Assembly: GCA_947630975.1 (NCBI GenBank) | Contig: CANRJP010000004.1 | Location: 1-60,096, forward strand | Source: an uncultured Clostridia bacterium | Lineage (GTDB): Bacteria; Bacillota; Clostridia; UMGS1883 | Direction of reading: 5' to 3' | Length of the DNA stretch: 60,096 nt | In this document: in pieces, positions 39,465 through 48,406 of the stretch | How the letters are laid out: every line of letters begins with the position of its first letter | How positions within the stretch are numbered: position 1 is the stretch's first letter | Notes under the pieces: model-generated | Told to the model about the DNA's origin: nothing | The model's database searches: none | What the model saw: the letters and a program-made list of their open reading frames with translations, nothing else | Made by a program: the position numbers and the translations under genes

Positions 39465-40190
39465 TTAGCCCAATTCTCGCTTTAAAATATCCCACACCGC
39501 GACTGATAACGGTTTAGCCGCGCGTCCGTTTGCCTTGTAATCAGCAACGCATTCAGCTAATGCCTCCGAACGATTTTTAGCGGCGTATCCGGATACATCC
39601 GTAATTAAAGTCTTTATACCCTTGCCCTTTTCACTGGGTAGTTTTTTCACAATTTTACTTGCTTCAGATATGACTTTTGATGCGTATGTACACTTTTGCC
39701 AAGCGTTTCGAGCCTCCGCCGTGACGAGAAAACTATTTCCCTTGCTTAAAACATATTTATCAATCAGAGCGCGCTCCAAAATGTGTCCGGCTTCATGAAC
39801 GGCAATATGATCGCCATCCGTACCTTCAGGATGCCATTTAGCACGCACTGAATAATCATACGACCGCTTATACTTTTTCGTGCTGTCAAATGCGTGTTGC
39901 GCCAATGTTATAACGCCATTATAGGAAGCTGTGGCCTGTGCTGAGCCCGTATTTCCACTTGTTAATTCGTGGAAATTTAAGGCGGCACCTGGAAAATCAA
40001 CAATAATACCTTCAATTCCTGATGCCGCGGTACGAACACTTTCAAAATCGCATTTGGATAAAGCGCTTACGTTAAGCCGCATAGCGTATTTGTCGGACAT
40101 ATATGTAGCTAAAGCGTCAAGGTCACTTGCGTCTGACGCCCGTAATGGCGACGTAAAAGAAAATCCGCTTGAACTGCCTCTACCACCCAT
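39465..40190 (-). CDS. Leader-tagged zinc-metalloprotease-like protein (effector 3, 241 aa)
   Basis: It starts with the shared leader MGGRGSSSGF; the ATG has GGAG seven nt upstream. The middle carries HIAVHEAGHILERAL with an HExxH zincin motif (132-136), and NRSEALAECVADY about 75 residues later offers a third ligand or glutamate, as in gluzincin-like toxins. It could be a toxin-type peptidase delivered with the phage, or a virion processing protease. Only the motif, not the substrate, is visible. Confidence 0.7.
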   Translation of the reverse strand: MGGRGSSSGFSFTSPLRASDASDLDALATYMSDKYAMRLNVSALSKCDFESVRTAASGIEGIIVDFPGAALNFHELTSGNTGSAQATASYNGVITLAQHAFDSTKKYKRSYDYSVRAKWHPEGTDGDHIAVHEAGHILERALIDKYVLSKGNSFLVTAEARNAWQKCTYASKVISEASKIVKKLPSEKGKGIKTLITDVSGYAAKNRSEALAECVADYKANGRAAKPLSVAVWDILKRELG

Positions 40191-40204
40191 TATACCACTC
40201 CGAT

Positions 40205-40930
40205 CTATCGCTGACGCCATTTAGACTGAAAAGCCCGCACGGGAACAATGTTTCCATGGCATTCATCCGGCACGTTACCATACATAATAATTTTTGACGG
40301 CTGTAAACGGGCCAACATTTCGTTATACCCATCCAAGAAAAGCCGCTGCGTTTCAATATTGTTTTGTGTCCCTACGCTGGATACGGCCACTGTCGCGCCT
40401 TCCGGCTCGCCGGTAAAGCACCAATCATAACTGCTTCGGTCTGACCAGCTAATAGTTGGGATTACCCGAATACCGTTTAGCTGCCAATATGCGCCTAACC
40501 AGTGTTTTCTATAATGGTTATAAACCTGTATTGCTTTTGGAAAATCTGTATAGGTAGAAAAGTCCGGTGTTAAAACGGCTTGAAATTTTCTAAGCATTCC
40601 AAGATACGTGTCCGGCTGTTTCCACACACGAATAAATTGATAATCGTCTATGAAAAAATGAATACCGTGCTGCTCCGGCTCGTCACACGTCAAGGCATAG
40701 TTGAAGCTAATCCAATTATCGACGTTATAATCTGCCCCGGCAATGACCGGGATGCCGTATTCTCCGGCACCGGTGAATATGGCCTTGTTTAAGTTTTCAT
40801 AGTGACGCTGCTGTCTGTACACGTGTCGTACCTCCTGTATAGATAAAAGGCCCCCGGCATGGTACGCATTACCAAAAGCAAGAGGCGCGCCGGGAACCTT
40901 CCATGAGGGGATTTTATGAGCATAAGCCAA
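40205..40930 (-). CDS. DUF4417 family protein
   Basis: The sequence FIDDYQFIRVWKQPDTYLGM, FQAVLTPDFSTYTDFPKAIQ, YNHYRKHWLGAYWQLNGIRV, IPTISWSDRSSYDWCFTGEP matches the DUF4417 family frequent next to terminase genes in Firmicutes phages. Function is unknown to me. It is the first gene behind the predicted late promoter. Confidence 0.85.
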   Translation of the reverse strand: MAYAHKIPSWKVPGAPLAFGNAYHAGGLLSIQEVRHVYRQQRHYENLNKAIFTGAGEYGIPVIAGADYNVDNWISFNYALTCDEPEQHGIHFFIDDYQFIRVWKQPDTYLGMLRKFQAVLTPDFSTYTDFPKAIQVYNHYRKHWLGAYWQLNGIRVIPTISWSDRSSYDWCFTGEPEGATVAVSSVGTQNNIETQRLFLDGYNEMLARLQPSKIIMYGNVPDECHGNIVPVRAFQSKWRQR

Positions 40931-40994
40931 TGGGTATAGTGTGAGCCGGGGAGGAGGCGGAACCCCGCATCAGCTTACATAAAATCCATGATAT

Positions 40995-41027
40995 ATTATA
41001 GCACACGTTAACGGGACATTCGGGACA
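40995..41027 (-). promoter_or_regulatory. Predicted activator-dependent late promoter
   Basis: Minus strand extended -10 TGC-TATAAT (41003-40995) without a -35 box. In its place stands a direct repeat TGTCCCG (41027-41021 and 41018-41012), spaced 9 bp. This fits binding of the ArpU/RinA-like regulator encoded immediately upstream. Confidence 0.6.
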
Positions 41028-41028
41028 A

Positions 41029-41430
41029 CTATTTTTGTTTGTGCAAATACCGGTAACATATTTTTTTAACGCTGTCTTCCGTATTATTCCCGCCCACGCT
41101 ATAAGCCACCTGTAACCAGGGTAAACCGTTTACAAATCTAAACGTAAATATCATGCGCGTTAAGCTGTCAGGGATTGTATTTATGTATCTTTCCAGGCGT
41201 TGACGTTCATGGATACACTGTATTTGTTTTGCCGCTATAATCGCCCTCAGGTCCGCTATTTCCGCGGCCAACTGTTCAACCTTACTATGCGGCATACCCT
41301 TCACGTGCGGCATTCCGTCTAAGATCGGTGAACTGGGATAGCACCTACTTTCTAAATCAATCAAACGGCGTTGATCTATTTCAATTTCACGGTTGAGATA
41401 GTATAACTGCGATAATTCTTTAACTGTCAT
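41029..41430 (-). CDS. ArpU/RinA-like (sigma-70 region 4-type) late transcription regulator
   Basis: The N-terminal coiled coil (ELSQLYYLNREIEIDQRRLI) and the C-terminal MIFTFRFVNGLPWLQVAYSV with GNNTEDSVKKICYRYL are typical of small phage regulators with a sigma region 4-like helix-turn-helix. Such proteins turn on packaging and structural genes. It lies just upstream of the predicted late promoter, matching the usual arrangement. Confidence 0.82.
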   Translation of the reverse strand: MTVKELSQLYYLNREIEIDQRRLIDLESRCYPSSPILDGMPHVKGMPHSKVEQLAAEIADLRAIIAAKQIQCIHERQRLERYINTIPDSLTRMIFTFRFVNGLPWLQVAYSVGGNNTEDSVKKICYRYLHKQK

Positions 41431-43103
41431 TTTTGCATATCCCCCTTAATTTGTTCAATCCGGGCTTTTAGCGCCGTCAAAAGACTTTCCTGCCCTGCAT
41501 CTTTCGCTTCAAGAGATTGTATAACGTCCTCGTCCATACCGCCCTGTACAATCAGTCTGTGAATTATAACAGGGTACTGTTGCCCCTGCCTGTGGCACCG
41601 TTTATTAGCCTGTTGATATTCTTCTAAATTCCAGGTCAAGCCAAACCAAATTACATGATGCCCGCCGTCCTGTAGATTTAAACCGTATCCGCATGACGCG
41701 GGCTGCGCTAATAACACATCGATATTTCCGGCGTTCCAATCGGCCTCATCCTGCGCGCCCCTATATACGCGCACACGTAAATCAGTAGGGGCCAACGCTG
41801 CCCAAAGCCGGTCACGGTCATGCTTATAGTGATAGTATATAATAACGTGCTGCCCGTTTAACTGCTCCACCGTCTCTAACAGGACTTCCAGTTTACAATT
41901 GTGTATGGGTATAACTGCGTTGTTTTCGTCGTAAACTGCGCCGTTACAGCATTGCAAAAGTTTATTTGTGAGTGCTGCCGCTGTCGTAGCCGTTATCATA
42001 TTACCGTCAACTAACAGAGCGTTGCATTTCCCGGTTTTCCACATTTCAATGTCATCTCTGTTACCATAATGACGAACTGTAAAACCATTAGCGGTTAAAA
42101 CCGCCATTAGGTCCTCTTGCTGTCGATCCATGTGATGATATATAATAACCTTTTCTGCCCCTAAAGAACGTATGACAGCAATGTAAGCGTTTATATCATA
42201 GCTGTCTATTTTAACAGAATTACCCTGCGTGTCAAACACCATACCGACACACGGCTCCACTTTTGCCCCTGTCAGCTCTGTTACTATTTCCCCACCAACG
42301 GTTAATAAGGCTTCCCTCGCTAAGTTGTCATACGCTGTGCGCGCCGCTTCATCCAGCATTACAGGTATATCATCTACGATTAAATCCGGTAAATTCAAAT
42401 AATCTTCAGACTTCATACTAATACATATATCCGATATTGCCGTATAAATGGCTTGCTCCGCTCCGGGCTTCAACTTGTAGTCGAATATCGTGTTTCTGTT
42501 ACGGCGACCAGGTGTAAAAAACATTTCGCGATAAACGGATATAGTCCGGCCTAAGCGTTCGCCGCCATCCAGTAAATATAGCTGCGCCCACAAATCCATC
42601 AAGCCTTTAGGACTGGGTGTGCCCGTTAATTCAATCAGTCTTTTAATTTTTGGTCGTACCAGCTTTAACGCTTTAAAACGCTGTGTTTTTTGTGATTTAA
42701 AGGAACTGCTTTCATCCAGCACCACCACGTCAAAGGGCCAATCATACCTGTACAAATCAACGATCCATTTCGTGTTGTCTCGATTGATAACGTATACGTC
42801 AGCGGGCACGGACAAGGCCGCCTTTCGTTTACGCGCTGAACCTAATACTGTGACAACTCGTAAATTACGTAAGTGATTCCACTTTGCCGCTTCCTTTGTC
42901 CACGTTATCTCAGCAACTTTTTTTGGCGCGATAATTAACGCCTTATGGATGTTCCACATCTCATACTTCAAGCTGTGTAGCGTCGTCAGCGTACAGACTG
43001 TTTTGCCTAAGCCCATGTCCAGAAATGCGCCCAGATATGGTGTATCAATCATACGTTGCGTGGTGTACTGTTGATATGGATATGGGATGTAATCTTTGCC
43101 CAT
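41427..43103 (-). CDS. SNF2-family DEAD/DEAH helicase
   Basis: 558 aa with motif I DMGLGKT (29-35), motif II DESS (130-133), motif III LTGTPSPKGLMDLW and a C-terminal helicase lobe ending in GLNLQDGGHHVIWFGLTWNL and EEYQQANKRCHRQGQ. This is the compact phage SNF2 type found beside VRR-NUC nucleases, with a likely role in replication or recombination DNA remodelling. It abuts the nuclease gene without a gap. Confidence 0.92.
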   Translation of the reverse strand: MGKDYIPYPYQQYTTQRMIDTPYLGAFLDMGLGKTVCTLTTLHSLKYEMWNIHKALIIAPKKVAEITWTKEAAKWNHLRNLRVVTVLGSARKRKAALSVPADVYVINRDNTKWIVDLYRYDWPFDVVVLDESSSFKSQKTQRFKALKLVRPKIKRLIELTGTPSPKGLMDLWAQLYLLDGGERLGRTISVYREMFFTPGRRNRNTIFDYKLKPGAEQAIYTAISDICISMKSEDYLNLPDLIVDDIPVMLDEAARTAYDNLAREALLTVGGEIVTELTGAKVEPCVGMVFDTQGNSVKIDSYDINAYIAVIRSLGAEKVIIYHHMDRQQEDLMAVLTANGFTVRHYGNRDDIEMWKTGKCNALLVDGNMITATTAAALTNKLLQCCNGAVYDENNAVIPIHNCKLEVLLETVEQLNGQHVIIYYHYKHDRDRLWAALAPTDLRVRVYRGAQDEADWNAGNIDVLLAQPASCGYGLNLQDGGHHVIWFGLTWNLEEYQQANKRCHRQGQQYPVIIHRLIVQGGMDEDVIQSLEAKDAGQESLLTALKARIEQIKGDMQK

Positions 43104-43405
43104 TAACGTACCTCCCTATTTACCTGTGTTCGACAGTATTCAATAACCTTTTCAACCTTTTCGGGGGTATCGACAGCGGAAAAAACGGTATAGCCTAACG
43201 CTCTAAGCTGCGATTGTACATATTCTTGCCGTGGACGCTCACGCTTTTTCGGCGCTTTTGTTTCAACGGCGACAGTACAACCACCGGGCAATAATATCAG
43301 TCTATCAGGGACGCCTGTAAATCCCGGCGCTTCCCACTTCAAACATAGGCCGCCTAACGCCCGTATCGGCGCTATCAATTTTTGCTCAACAGTTTTTTCC
43401 AGCAT
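43103..43405 (-). CDS. VRR-NUC domain nuclease
   Basis: About 100 aa: EKTVEQKLIAPIRALGGLCL, KWEAPGFTGVPDRLILLPGG, VAVETKAPKKRERPRQEYVQ. These show the G-x-PD ... E-x-K catalytic arrangement of stand-alone VRR-NUC nucleases, PD-(D/E)XK enzymes that act on branched DNA. RBS GGAGG. It is encoded with the SNF2 helicase, its usual partner in phages. Confidence 0.92.
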   Translation of the reverse strand: MLEKTVEQKLIAPIRALGGLCLKWEAPGFTGVPDRLILLPGGCTVAVETKAPKKRERPRQEYVQSQLRALGYTVFSAVDTPEKVEKVIEYCRTQVNREVR

Positions 43406-43411
43406 AACCAA

Positions 43412-43534
43412 ACCTCCAAAAACTTCTTACGCGCGCCCGTGTGAGACGGGTATATAAAGGGACAGCGCGCGCCTTATCCTATACGGCGGCATCTAAAAAT
43501 CCTCAAAGAGAATACGGGTCTATGGCTTAACGGT
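43412..43534. other. Leader of the nuclease-helicase operon
   Basis: No gene. A GC-rich potential stem-loop (GCGCGC arms around CCCGT/ACGGG, about 43431-43472) lies in the probable 5' untranslated region. Confidence 0.4.
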
Positions 43535-43779
43535 GTTACACTTTTTACGCGCGCGTATAGACGTGTACGAATTAGGCGGATTAGGCGATTATATATTCCT
43601 CTAATCCCTCTAATTCGTAGGTATATTAGAAATTTATGTAACATTGTAACATAATCGTAGTTTTAGCGATAATACGGCGGTTTTTGGCGTTACAAACTAT
43701 GTAACTTTTTTGTAACTTTGTAACAGAAAAATGTTACACGTTACATATTTGTAACGCCAATGTAACGCCATTTGTAACA
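43535..43779. repeat. 246-bp non-coding direct repeat, copy 2 (TGTAAC iterons)
   Basis: The sister of 10501-10746, in the same orientation. It has the same nested GAATTAG/GATTAG..CTAATC/CTAATTC inverted repeat and the TGTAAC array, and lies right behind the primase-helicase stop codon. Some central positions differ, but conserved ends run over 70-80 bp with few changes. Confidence 0.85.
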
Positions 43780-43784
43780 AATTA

Positions 43785-46199
43785 TTATTTCGTCCACAAA
43801 AAGCCGCGCTGAACATTATAGGGACCGCATCTGATAGGTTTATTTGCTCGCCGCCAGCCGTTCACATTTGCAATTACTGCATTAATTTCTCGCGCATCTG
43901 CGGATTTTATGTCTTTTTGACTGCCATAAAACAGCTCACACCAAACCTCGATTGCGCAAATACGGTCACGGTAAACCAAATTATAATCCCCCTGCGCGTT
44001 TCCCGCCCAGTAATCACGGCGTCGATCCAAAGGCCATTTAGACCAATCGTCCGGTACTTTGCGCGAAATGAAGTCCTGAATAAGGCCCTCTTTGGGGGAC
44101 GCTTCTCTATGCTGCTCTTGCCGCTCTTTTGCGGCCTCCTCGACCTCGCCCGTCAAGTATGTAGCCTCTCCGACCTGCCAACGGGTTTTTGCCTCAGCCC
44201 AAATTTGATTGATAACTTCGTCGGTTAAATCACGCCAAACGGTCTTTTCGTGCGGTACTTCGCCAACATCGACCGGCCAAAAACGCCTGTTGCCTGTAGT
44301 ATCCTGAAGGAAGTCCATTTGATTGCACGTACCAAAGAATACACAGCAACGGGGCAACTCCTTCACGTTGCGGCCATAAGCCGCCCGGTAACGGTCTGCA
44401 CGTAAAGATAAAAACTGCTTAATACGGGCAACGTCAGTCCGCCTAAAAGCATCCAGCTCCGCAACTTCGACCAGCCAAACGCCCTGTAATAACTCCGATG
44501 CTTCCTTGCCCTCAAATGTCCGTATACTGTCGTTAAACCAGCCTCGCGACAGTTTGTCTAATAATGTGCTTTTCCCTATACCCTGCGGCCCACAGAGTAT
44601 TAGCATATTATCAAATTTGCATCCCGGCGTCATAGCGCGGGCGACCGCCGCCGTAAAGGACTTGCGGCATACTGCCCGACAATACCCAACCGGGTCATCT
44701 ATTGCACCTAAATAGTCAATGAACACCGTATCTAACCGCGGAACACCGTCCCAGACTAAACTATTCAAATAATCTTGCACCTCATTAAATGCGTGTGTAG
44801 CCGCATGAATATCCAGCGCGGCATCTATGTTCCCGCGACCGGTTATCTGATACGCCCGTTCCATATACCAGTACAAACCGTTGCTGTCTGTATCAGACCA
44901 CAGTCGCCTCTTGCCGCTGCCGTTCCAGGGAAGCGGGCCAAGTACCTCACCGCGACCGGCGAATTGATTAAGTGCAAATTTACCTTTGAGTAAACTATCG
45001 TTGTCCAATATGATAAGAATATTGTCAATAGTCGGTTTTGGAATACCGGTTTTAGCACTGAGATCAAGTTTTTGCATCCAATTTACAGGGTCCGCGGTAT
45101 TATCAGCGCCAACACCGTTGAAGTCTTGCACAGCCTGTTCGTGTCGTTCCTTTGCCAGCAATGCCGCTGTTAGCGGGTCTGCTACCGCAAATTCACACAT
45201 AGCCGTATAAGATGGCAAGCGATTATTGGGTGTGCCAGGCGCTGCACTGTCGTCCTTGTCGCCAAACAGATGTAGCCGTACCAAGTCAAAACAGTTGACA
45301 AGTTTACCACCGCACGGGTCCGTAGCGTGGTGTGAAAAAAGAAATTTCCCGTTATCGTAGACTACCGCGCCGCCTGTCGTCGAGCCGCCCAAGTACGTAA
45401 ACCGATTAGGGTCATTATCCACAGGTTCATAGATGCCGGGAAGTAATTTTGTTATGACATTGTATACGTCTCCATAGGCCCTATTAAATGCGCCCACAAT
45501 GCCGGGCTTAGTATCAGGATCACCCTGTTTTACTGCCAGCCTCTGATAGCTCACAGAGCCGGGCACAACAGGCCATGAGGTCAAATCGTGCCAATCCGTA
45601 TACGTTCCAAGAATTGCATCGGCACCAGCTAATGGCGCATCCTGATACCTGAATATGTATTCACTGTCAGCACAGCATGACGGCCAATACATAAGTCGCG
45701 ACGGTTCAAACGTAGTTGGGTCTGCCATTTGAATGCCAATTTGTCCGGCCAAATAGCGGGCAATCGGTTCATATTCGTCAGCCGTTACCGTCCGATCCAG
45801 CGGAAATAAGATGCGTAGCCGTGGCGCTGTAGGAAGATGTTTGCGCGTACTGTAAACGGCATAACTACAACCTAATGACGCCACAGTCTGTAAAAGTCCG
45901 TCTGTTCCATAGGCCGGTACAGTGTCAAAATCCAATGTTACAACGTCTCTGCCGGTTACGGCTGTCGCTTTACGACGGCCACCATTTAACGTACCAGCCA
46001 CGAAACCGCCAACGTCTTTCAAATCGTCCTGCTGTCCCTTTTTCATGGCCAGGTATGCCGTTATAGTTTCCGTCCCTCTCGATGGGACGCTCAGTTTTTC
46101 CCACAATTCACTAATTGACAGCGTTTGCGGTTTCCATTTTATATCTTTACGGCTATTGCCGACAGAGATGTTTATTTGTCGGTCATACTGTAATTTCAT
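43785..46199 (-). CDS. VapE-like primase-helicase
   Basis: The N-terminal half contains primase-polymerase-like motifs (RDVVTLDFDTVPAYG about 84-98; YAVYSTRKHLPTAPRLRILF about 113-132). The C-terminal half is the virulence-associated-E superfamily 3 helicase with Walker A GPQGIGKST (537-545), a VEVAELDAF Walker B and a GTCNQMDFLQDTTGNRRFWP sensor. This is the main replication initiator/helicase of such phages. The adjacent iteron array suggests where it could act. Confidence 0.93.
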   Translation of the reverse strand: MKLQYDRQINISVGNSRKDIKWKPQTLSISELWEKLSVPSRGTETITAYLAMKKGQQDDLKDVGGFVAGTLNGGRRKATAVTGRDVVTLDFDTVPAYGTDGLLQTVASLGCSYAVYSTRKHLPTAPRLRILFPLDRTVTADEYEPIARYLAGQIGIQMADPTTFEPSRLMYWPSCCADSEYIFRYQDAPLAGADAILGTYTDWHDLTSWPVVPGSVSYQRLAVKQGDPDTKPGIVGAFNRAYGDVYNVITKLLPGIYEPVDNDPNRFTYLGGSTTGGAVVYDNGKFLFSHHATDPCGGKLVNCFDLVRLHLFGDKDDSAAPGTPNNRLPSYTAMCEFAVADPLTAALLAKERHEQAVQDFNGVGADNTADPVNWMQKLDLSAKTGIPKPTIDNILIILDNDSLLKGKFALNQFAGRGEVLGPLPWNGSGKRRLWSDTDSNGLYWYMERAYQITGRGNIDAALDIHAATHAFNEVQDYLNSLVWDGVPRLDTVFIDYLGAIDDPVGYCRAVCRKSFTAAVARAMTPGCKFDNMLILCGPQGIGKSTLLDKLSRGWFNDSIRTFEGKEASELLQGVWLVEVAELDAFRRTDVARIKQFLSLRADRYRAAYGRNVKELPRCCVFFGTCNQMDFLQDTTGNRRFWPVDVGEVPHEKTVWRDLTDEVINQIWAEAKTRWQVGEATYLTGEVEEAAKERQEQHREASPKEGLIQDFISRKVPDDWSKWPLDRRRDYWAGNAQGDYNLVYRDRICAIEVWCELFYGSQKDIKSADAREINAVIANVNGWRRANKPIRCGPYNVQRGFLWTK

Positions 46200-46266
46200 T
46201 CTGCGCCTCTCCCTTTATGACGCCCCCCGTAATCGAAGCGTAAGCGTTTCTTATTTATGCGTTTGG

Positions 46267-46629
46267 TCAGTACATACACCCTACATCAGAAAATGTTTTA
46301 AAGATTTTCGGGGCCTGTAATGCAAACCAATCGACGTATGTTTCAGGTACTCCAAAGGGGGGATTAGCAACGTCGGTATTCATTCCAGATTCATTAAAAT
46401 AGGCGTGAATGATCTCATGACGCATAACTTTTCTTTGATAGGCGGGAAAATTTTCTAATTCGCAGTCGGGTTCGTAAACGCCCACAACAATTTTTTTTGT
46501 AGAAAAATCCACACAGCCACCGCTGTTTTTTAATGATATGTCGTCCACAGAAGATTTTAGTTGTATTGAATATTCTGTGCCTAAGATGTTCACATGATCA
46601 GGAAATATGTTGTCCGGATATACGTCCAT
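46267..46629 (-). CDS. Phage zinc-peptidase-like protein (HExxH)
   Basis: The 120-aa protein carries RKVMRHEIIHAYFNESGM with the HEIIH zinc motif (71-75) and a C-terminal VDWFALQAPKIFKTF. This small family is common in replication modules of gut phages and is similar to ImmA/IrrE-type metallopeptidase cores. No partner repressor site is known here. Confidence 0.75.
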   Translation of the reverse strand: MDVYPDNIFPDHVNILGTEYSIQLKSSVDDISLKNSGGCVDFSTKKIVVGVYEPDCELENFPAYQRKVMRHEIIHAYFNESGMNTDVANPPFGVPETYVDWFALQAPKIFKTFSDVGCMY

Positions 46630-46632
46630 GAC

Positions 46633-46998
46633 TTACGCCTCCTCTGCACTTTCCACCGCGTTATGTGTAGCCTTCTCGCTTGATGACGGCTTTAACTCTT
46701 TTCTTAATTCTTCAATTTCAAGTTTGGCCTTTTCCAGCTCAACACGTGCTTCGGCTAAATCAGCAACGCAATCACTGACTTCTGCCGGGGATAGTCCGGT
46801 TTCTTGGTACTCTGCCAGCGTATCCGGCTTACCTGTCAGCATGGCGTAAATGTGTTCATGCGGAACACGGCATTTTATGGCGTTTTCCATAAACAACGCT
46901 TTGGCGGTTGCATTTGCTGTAGTTTCATATAATCCAAGTAAACTGGATACCGGAAGTGTAACACGTTCTTCCGGCGTAAATATATCAGTAAGACCCAT
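46633..46998 (-). CDS. Hypothetical phage protein with C-terminal coiled coil (121 aa)
   Basis: MGLTDIFTPEERVTLPVSSL starts after AAAGGAG. Residues about 75-105 form a coiled coil (ADLAEARVELEKAKLEIEEL), followed by a polar tail. It is part of the early replication operon. Not recognised. Confidence 0.65.
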   Translation of the reverse strand: MGLTDIFTPEERVTLPVSSLLGLYETTANATAKALFMENAIKCRVPHEHIYAMLTGKPDTLAEYQETGLSPAEVSDCVADLAEARVELEKAKLEIEELRKELKPSSSEKATHNAVESAEEA

Positions 46999-47025
46999 AA
47001 TAAAAACTCCTTTCAATTATCCTAA

Positions 47026-47344
47026 TTAATCCGGGGATCCCCAAACAATACCCTGAGCCTCCATTTTTTCTATGGTTTGTTTGAGTTGAGAGATCACAGC
47101 GTTGACGTTTTCCCCCATATCTACGTAGGATTGGGGATTTTTTAATCTTGATTCTAAACAGGCTTTGTGCCAGTCTAAATCAGTTTTCATTTTTATGTCT
47201 ACCAACGGTATAAGAACATCGTCATTAACCTTTACATATCCTTCAATAGGGTACTGCTTTCCTTGAATATCATATTTGGCGGATTTAACGGGGGGGGGGT
47301 ATAACCTCAATTGTGGTCATCCGTTTGGTGGTTTCTACAATCAT
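47026..47344 (-). pseudogene. Hypothetical phage protein broken at a poly-G/C(10) tract
   Basis: With nine instead of ten G residues (47290-47299, plus strand) a frame from the ATG at 47344 (after GGGGTGAAAGG) would read MIVETTKRMTTIEVIPPP, then VKSAKYDIQGKQYPIEGYVK and on to the stop at 47026. As sequenced, that frame ends right after the tract, and the remaining frame has only a weak TTG start. The tract is either a phase-variation switch or a homopolymer sequencing error. Function unknown. Confidence 0.55.
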
Positions 47345-47453
47345 TCCTTTCACCCCTTTCAATATCGTCTGTTGAGCTTATTATCACACAGCAAATGGCT
47401 CCGACCGCAATCATTATTAACAAGAAAATACCACAGCCCATTAATAGTGACAC
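47307..47453 (-). CDS. Small membrane protein (about 48 aa)
   Basis: A hydrophobic helix MGCGIFLLIMIAVGAICCVI is followed by a charged cytoplasmic tail rich in Asp, Arg and His. The likely start is GTG at 47453, nine nt after AAGGAG. It overlaps the start of the downstream gene. Function unknown; small early membrane proteins of phages often act in superinfection exclusion, but no evidence for that here. Confidence 0.55.
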   Translation of the reverse strand: MSLLMGCGIFLLIMIAVGAICCVIISSTDDIERGERNDCRNHQTDDHN

Positions 47454-47481
47454 AACACTCCACTCCTTTTTAAAAAATAGA

Positions 47482-47772
47482 TTAGCCGACAATCAACTCG
47501 TCCTGCGGTGTAGCTGCTGCGATCTCTCCGGCGCAAGCCGCATATCCGGCTAAATCGACATAGTTGTCACCGGTACCACCGCCACCTTTTACACGAGCCA
47601 CTTTTAACAGTGCCATCATCATGGCCACGTCTACCGGTAAAATTGTTATACCAGTATATACAGACCACAAATCGGCAATCCTTTTGAAATTACTTTCGGG
47701 GCTGCCGTAATCCTGTTCACGTCTCCCGCAAACGCATTTACTGGCTTCCTCCAACACTTCAATTCTTGTCAT
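47482..47772 (-). CDS. DUF6378-like phage protein (96 aa)
   Basis: Start MTRIEVLEEASKCVCGRREQ follows AAAGGAGG. The blocks DYGSPESNFKRIADLWSVYT, PVDVAMMMALLKVARVKGGG and NYVDLAGYAACAGEI agree with the DUF6378 family as I know it from Firmicutes and other phages. It is helical and may bind nucleotides in a MazG-like way, which is unproven. Confidence 0.75.
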   Translation of the reverse strand: MTRIEVLEEASKCVCGRREQDYGSPESNFKRIADLWSVYTGITILPVDVAMMMALLKVARVKGGGGTGDNYVDLAGYAACAGEIAAATPQDELIVG

Positions 47773-47786
47773 AATAAATCCTCCTT

Positions 47787-48394
47787 TTAATTTATCCAAC
47801 GGACAACCGGCTCCCCGGTATATCCTTTTTCCCACACAAACCATGCGTAGGCTATGGCGTTTGACTTTGCATATTTTTCAAAATCACCGTTCATAGCACA
47901 ATGTAATCTGCCACTTGATACGTATATCACTTTTGGCGGCCATTTCTTAAATAGCTTTTTGCGTTCCTTCCCTTCAAGGAATTGCAATTTTAAAAACATC
48001 GCGACTTTGTGTCCCGTATCTATAATAGACATAGCGTGATCGACAAATTCTTTTGCTTTTGAATAGGGCGGGTTAGTTATAATATCAAAACCTTTCAGGG
48101 GGGGGCGGACGTCATCAAAAAATCACAAACGTATCCGTAGCCTCTGTCAATCAAATCCGTAGAATAGACATGATACCCAGCCTTTTCAAATTCCTTTGAT
48201 AAATGCCCTTCTCCACAAGCGCACTCCCATATCAGTGAAGAAAATGTCTCTACCTGCATTAACAGTAGCGCAGCGCGCGGTTCAGTTGCATAATAGTCAT
48301 GCTGTTCTCGCGGTTCTAATGCGTAGTTTCGTGCGCCTAATACGGCGTGTGCGGACCTTTTATTTCCTGTCCAATCTTTGTTCATTGCGGTCAT
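47787..48394 (-). pseudogene. Phage N6-adenine DNA methyltransferase, frameshifted
   Basis: Frame 1 (from 48394) reads MNKDWTGNKRSAHAVLGARN, HDYYATEPRAALLL, IWECACGEGHLS (SAM loop), then breaks. Frame 2 continues through the catalytic NPPYSKAKEFVDHA to WINstop at 47787. One more base in the A6 run at 48117-48122 would rejoin them as ...VCDFFDDVRPPLKGFDIITN. The assembled product, about 200 aa, is a standard phage methylase. It is either inactivated by one missing base or affected by a sequencing error. Confidence 0.72.
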
Positions 48395-48406
48395 AATGGG
48401 CTTCCC

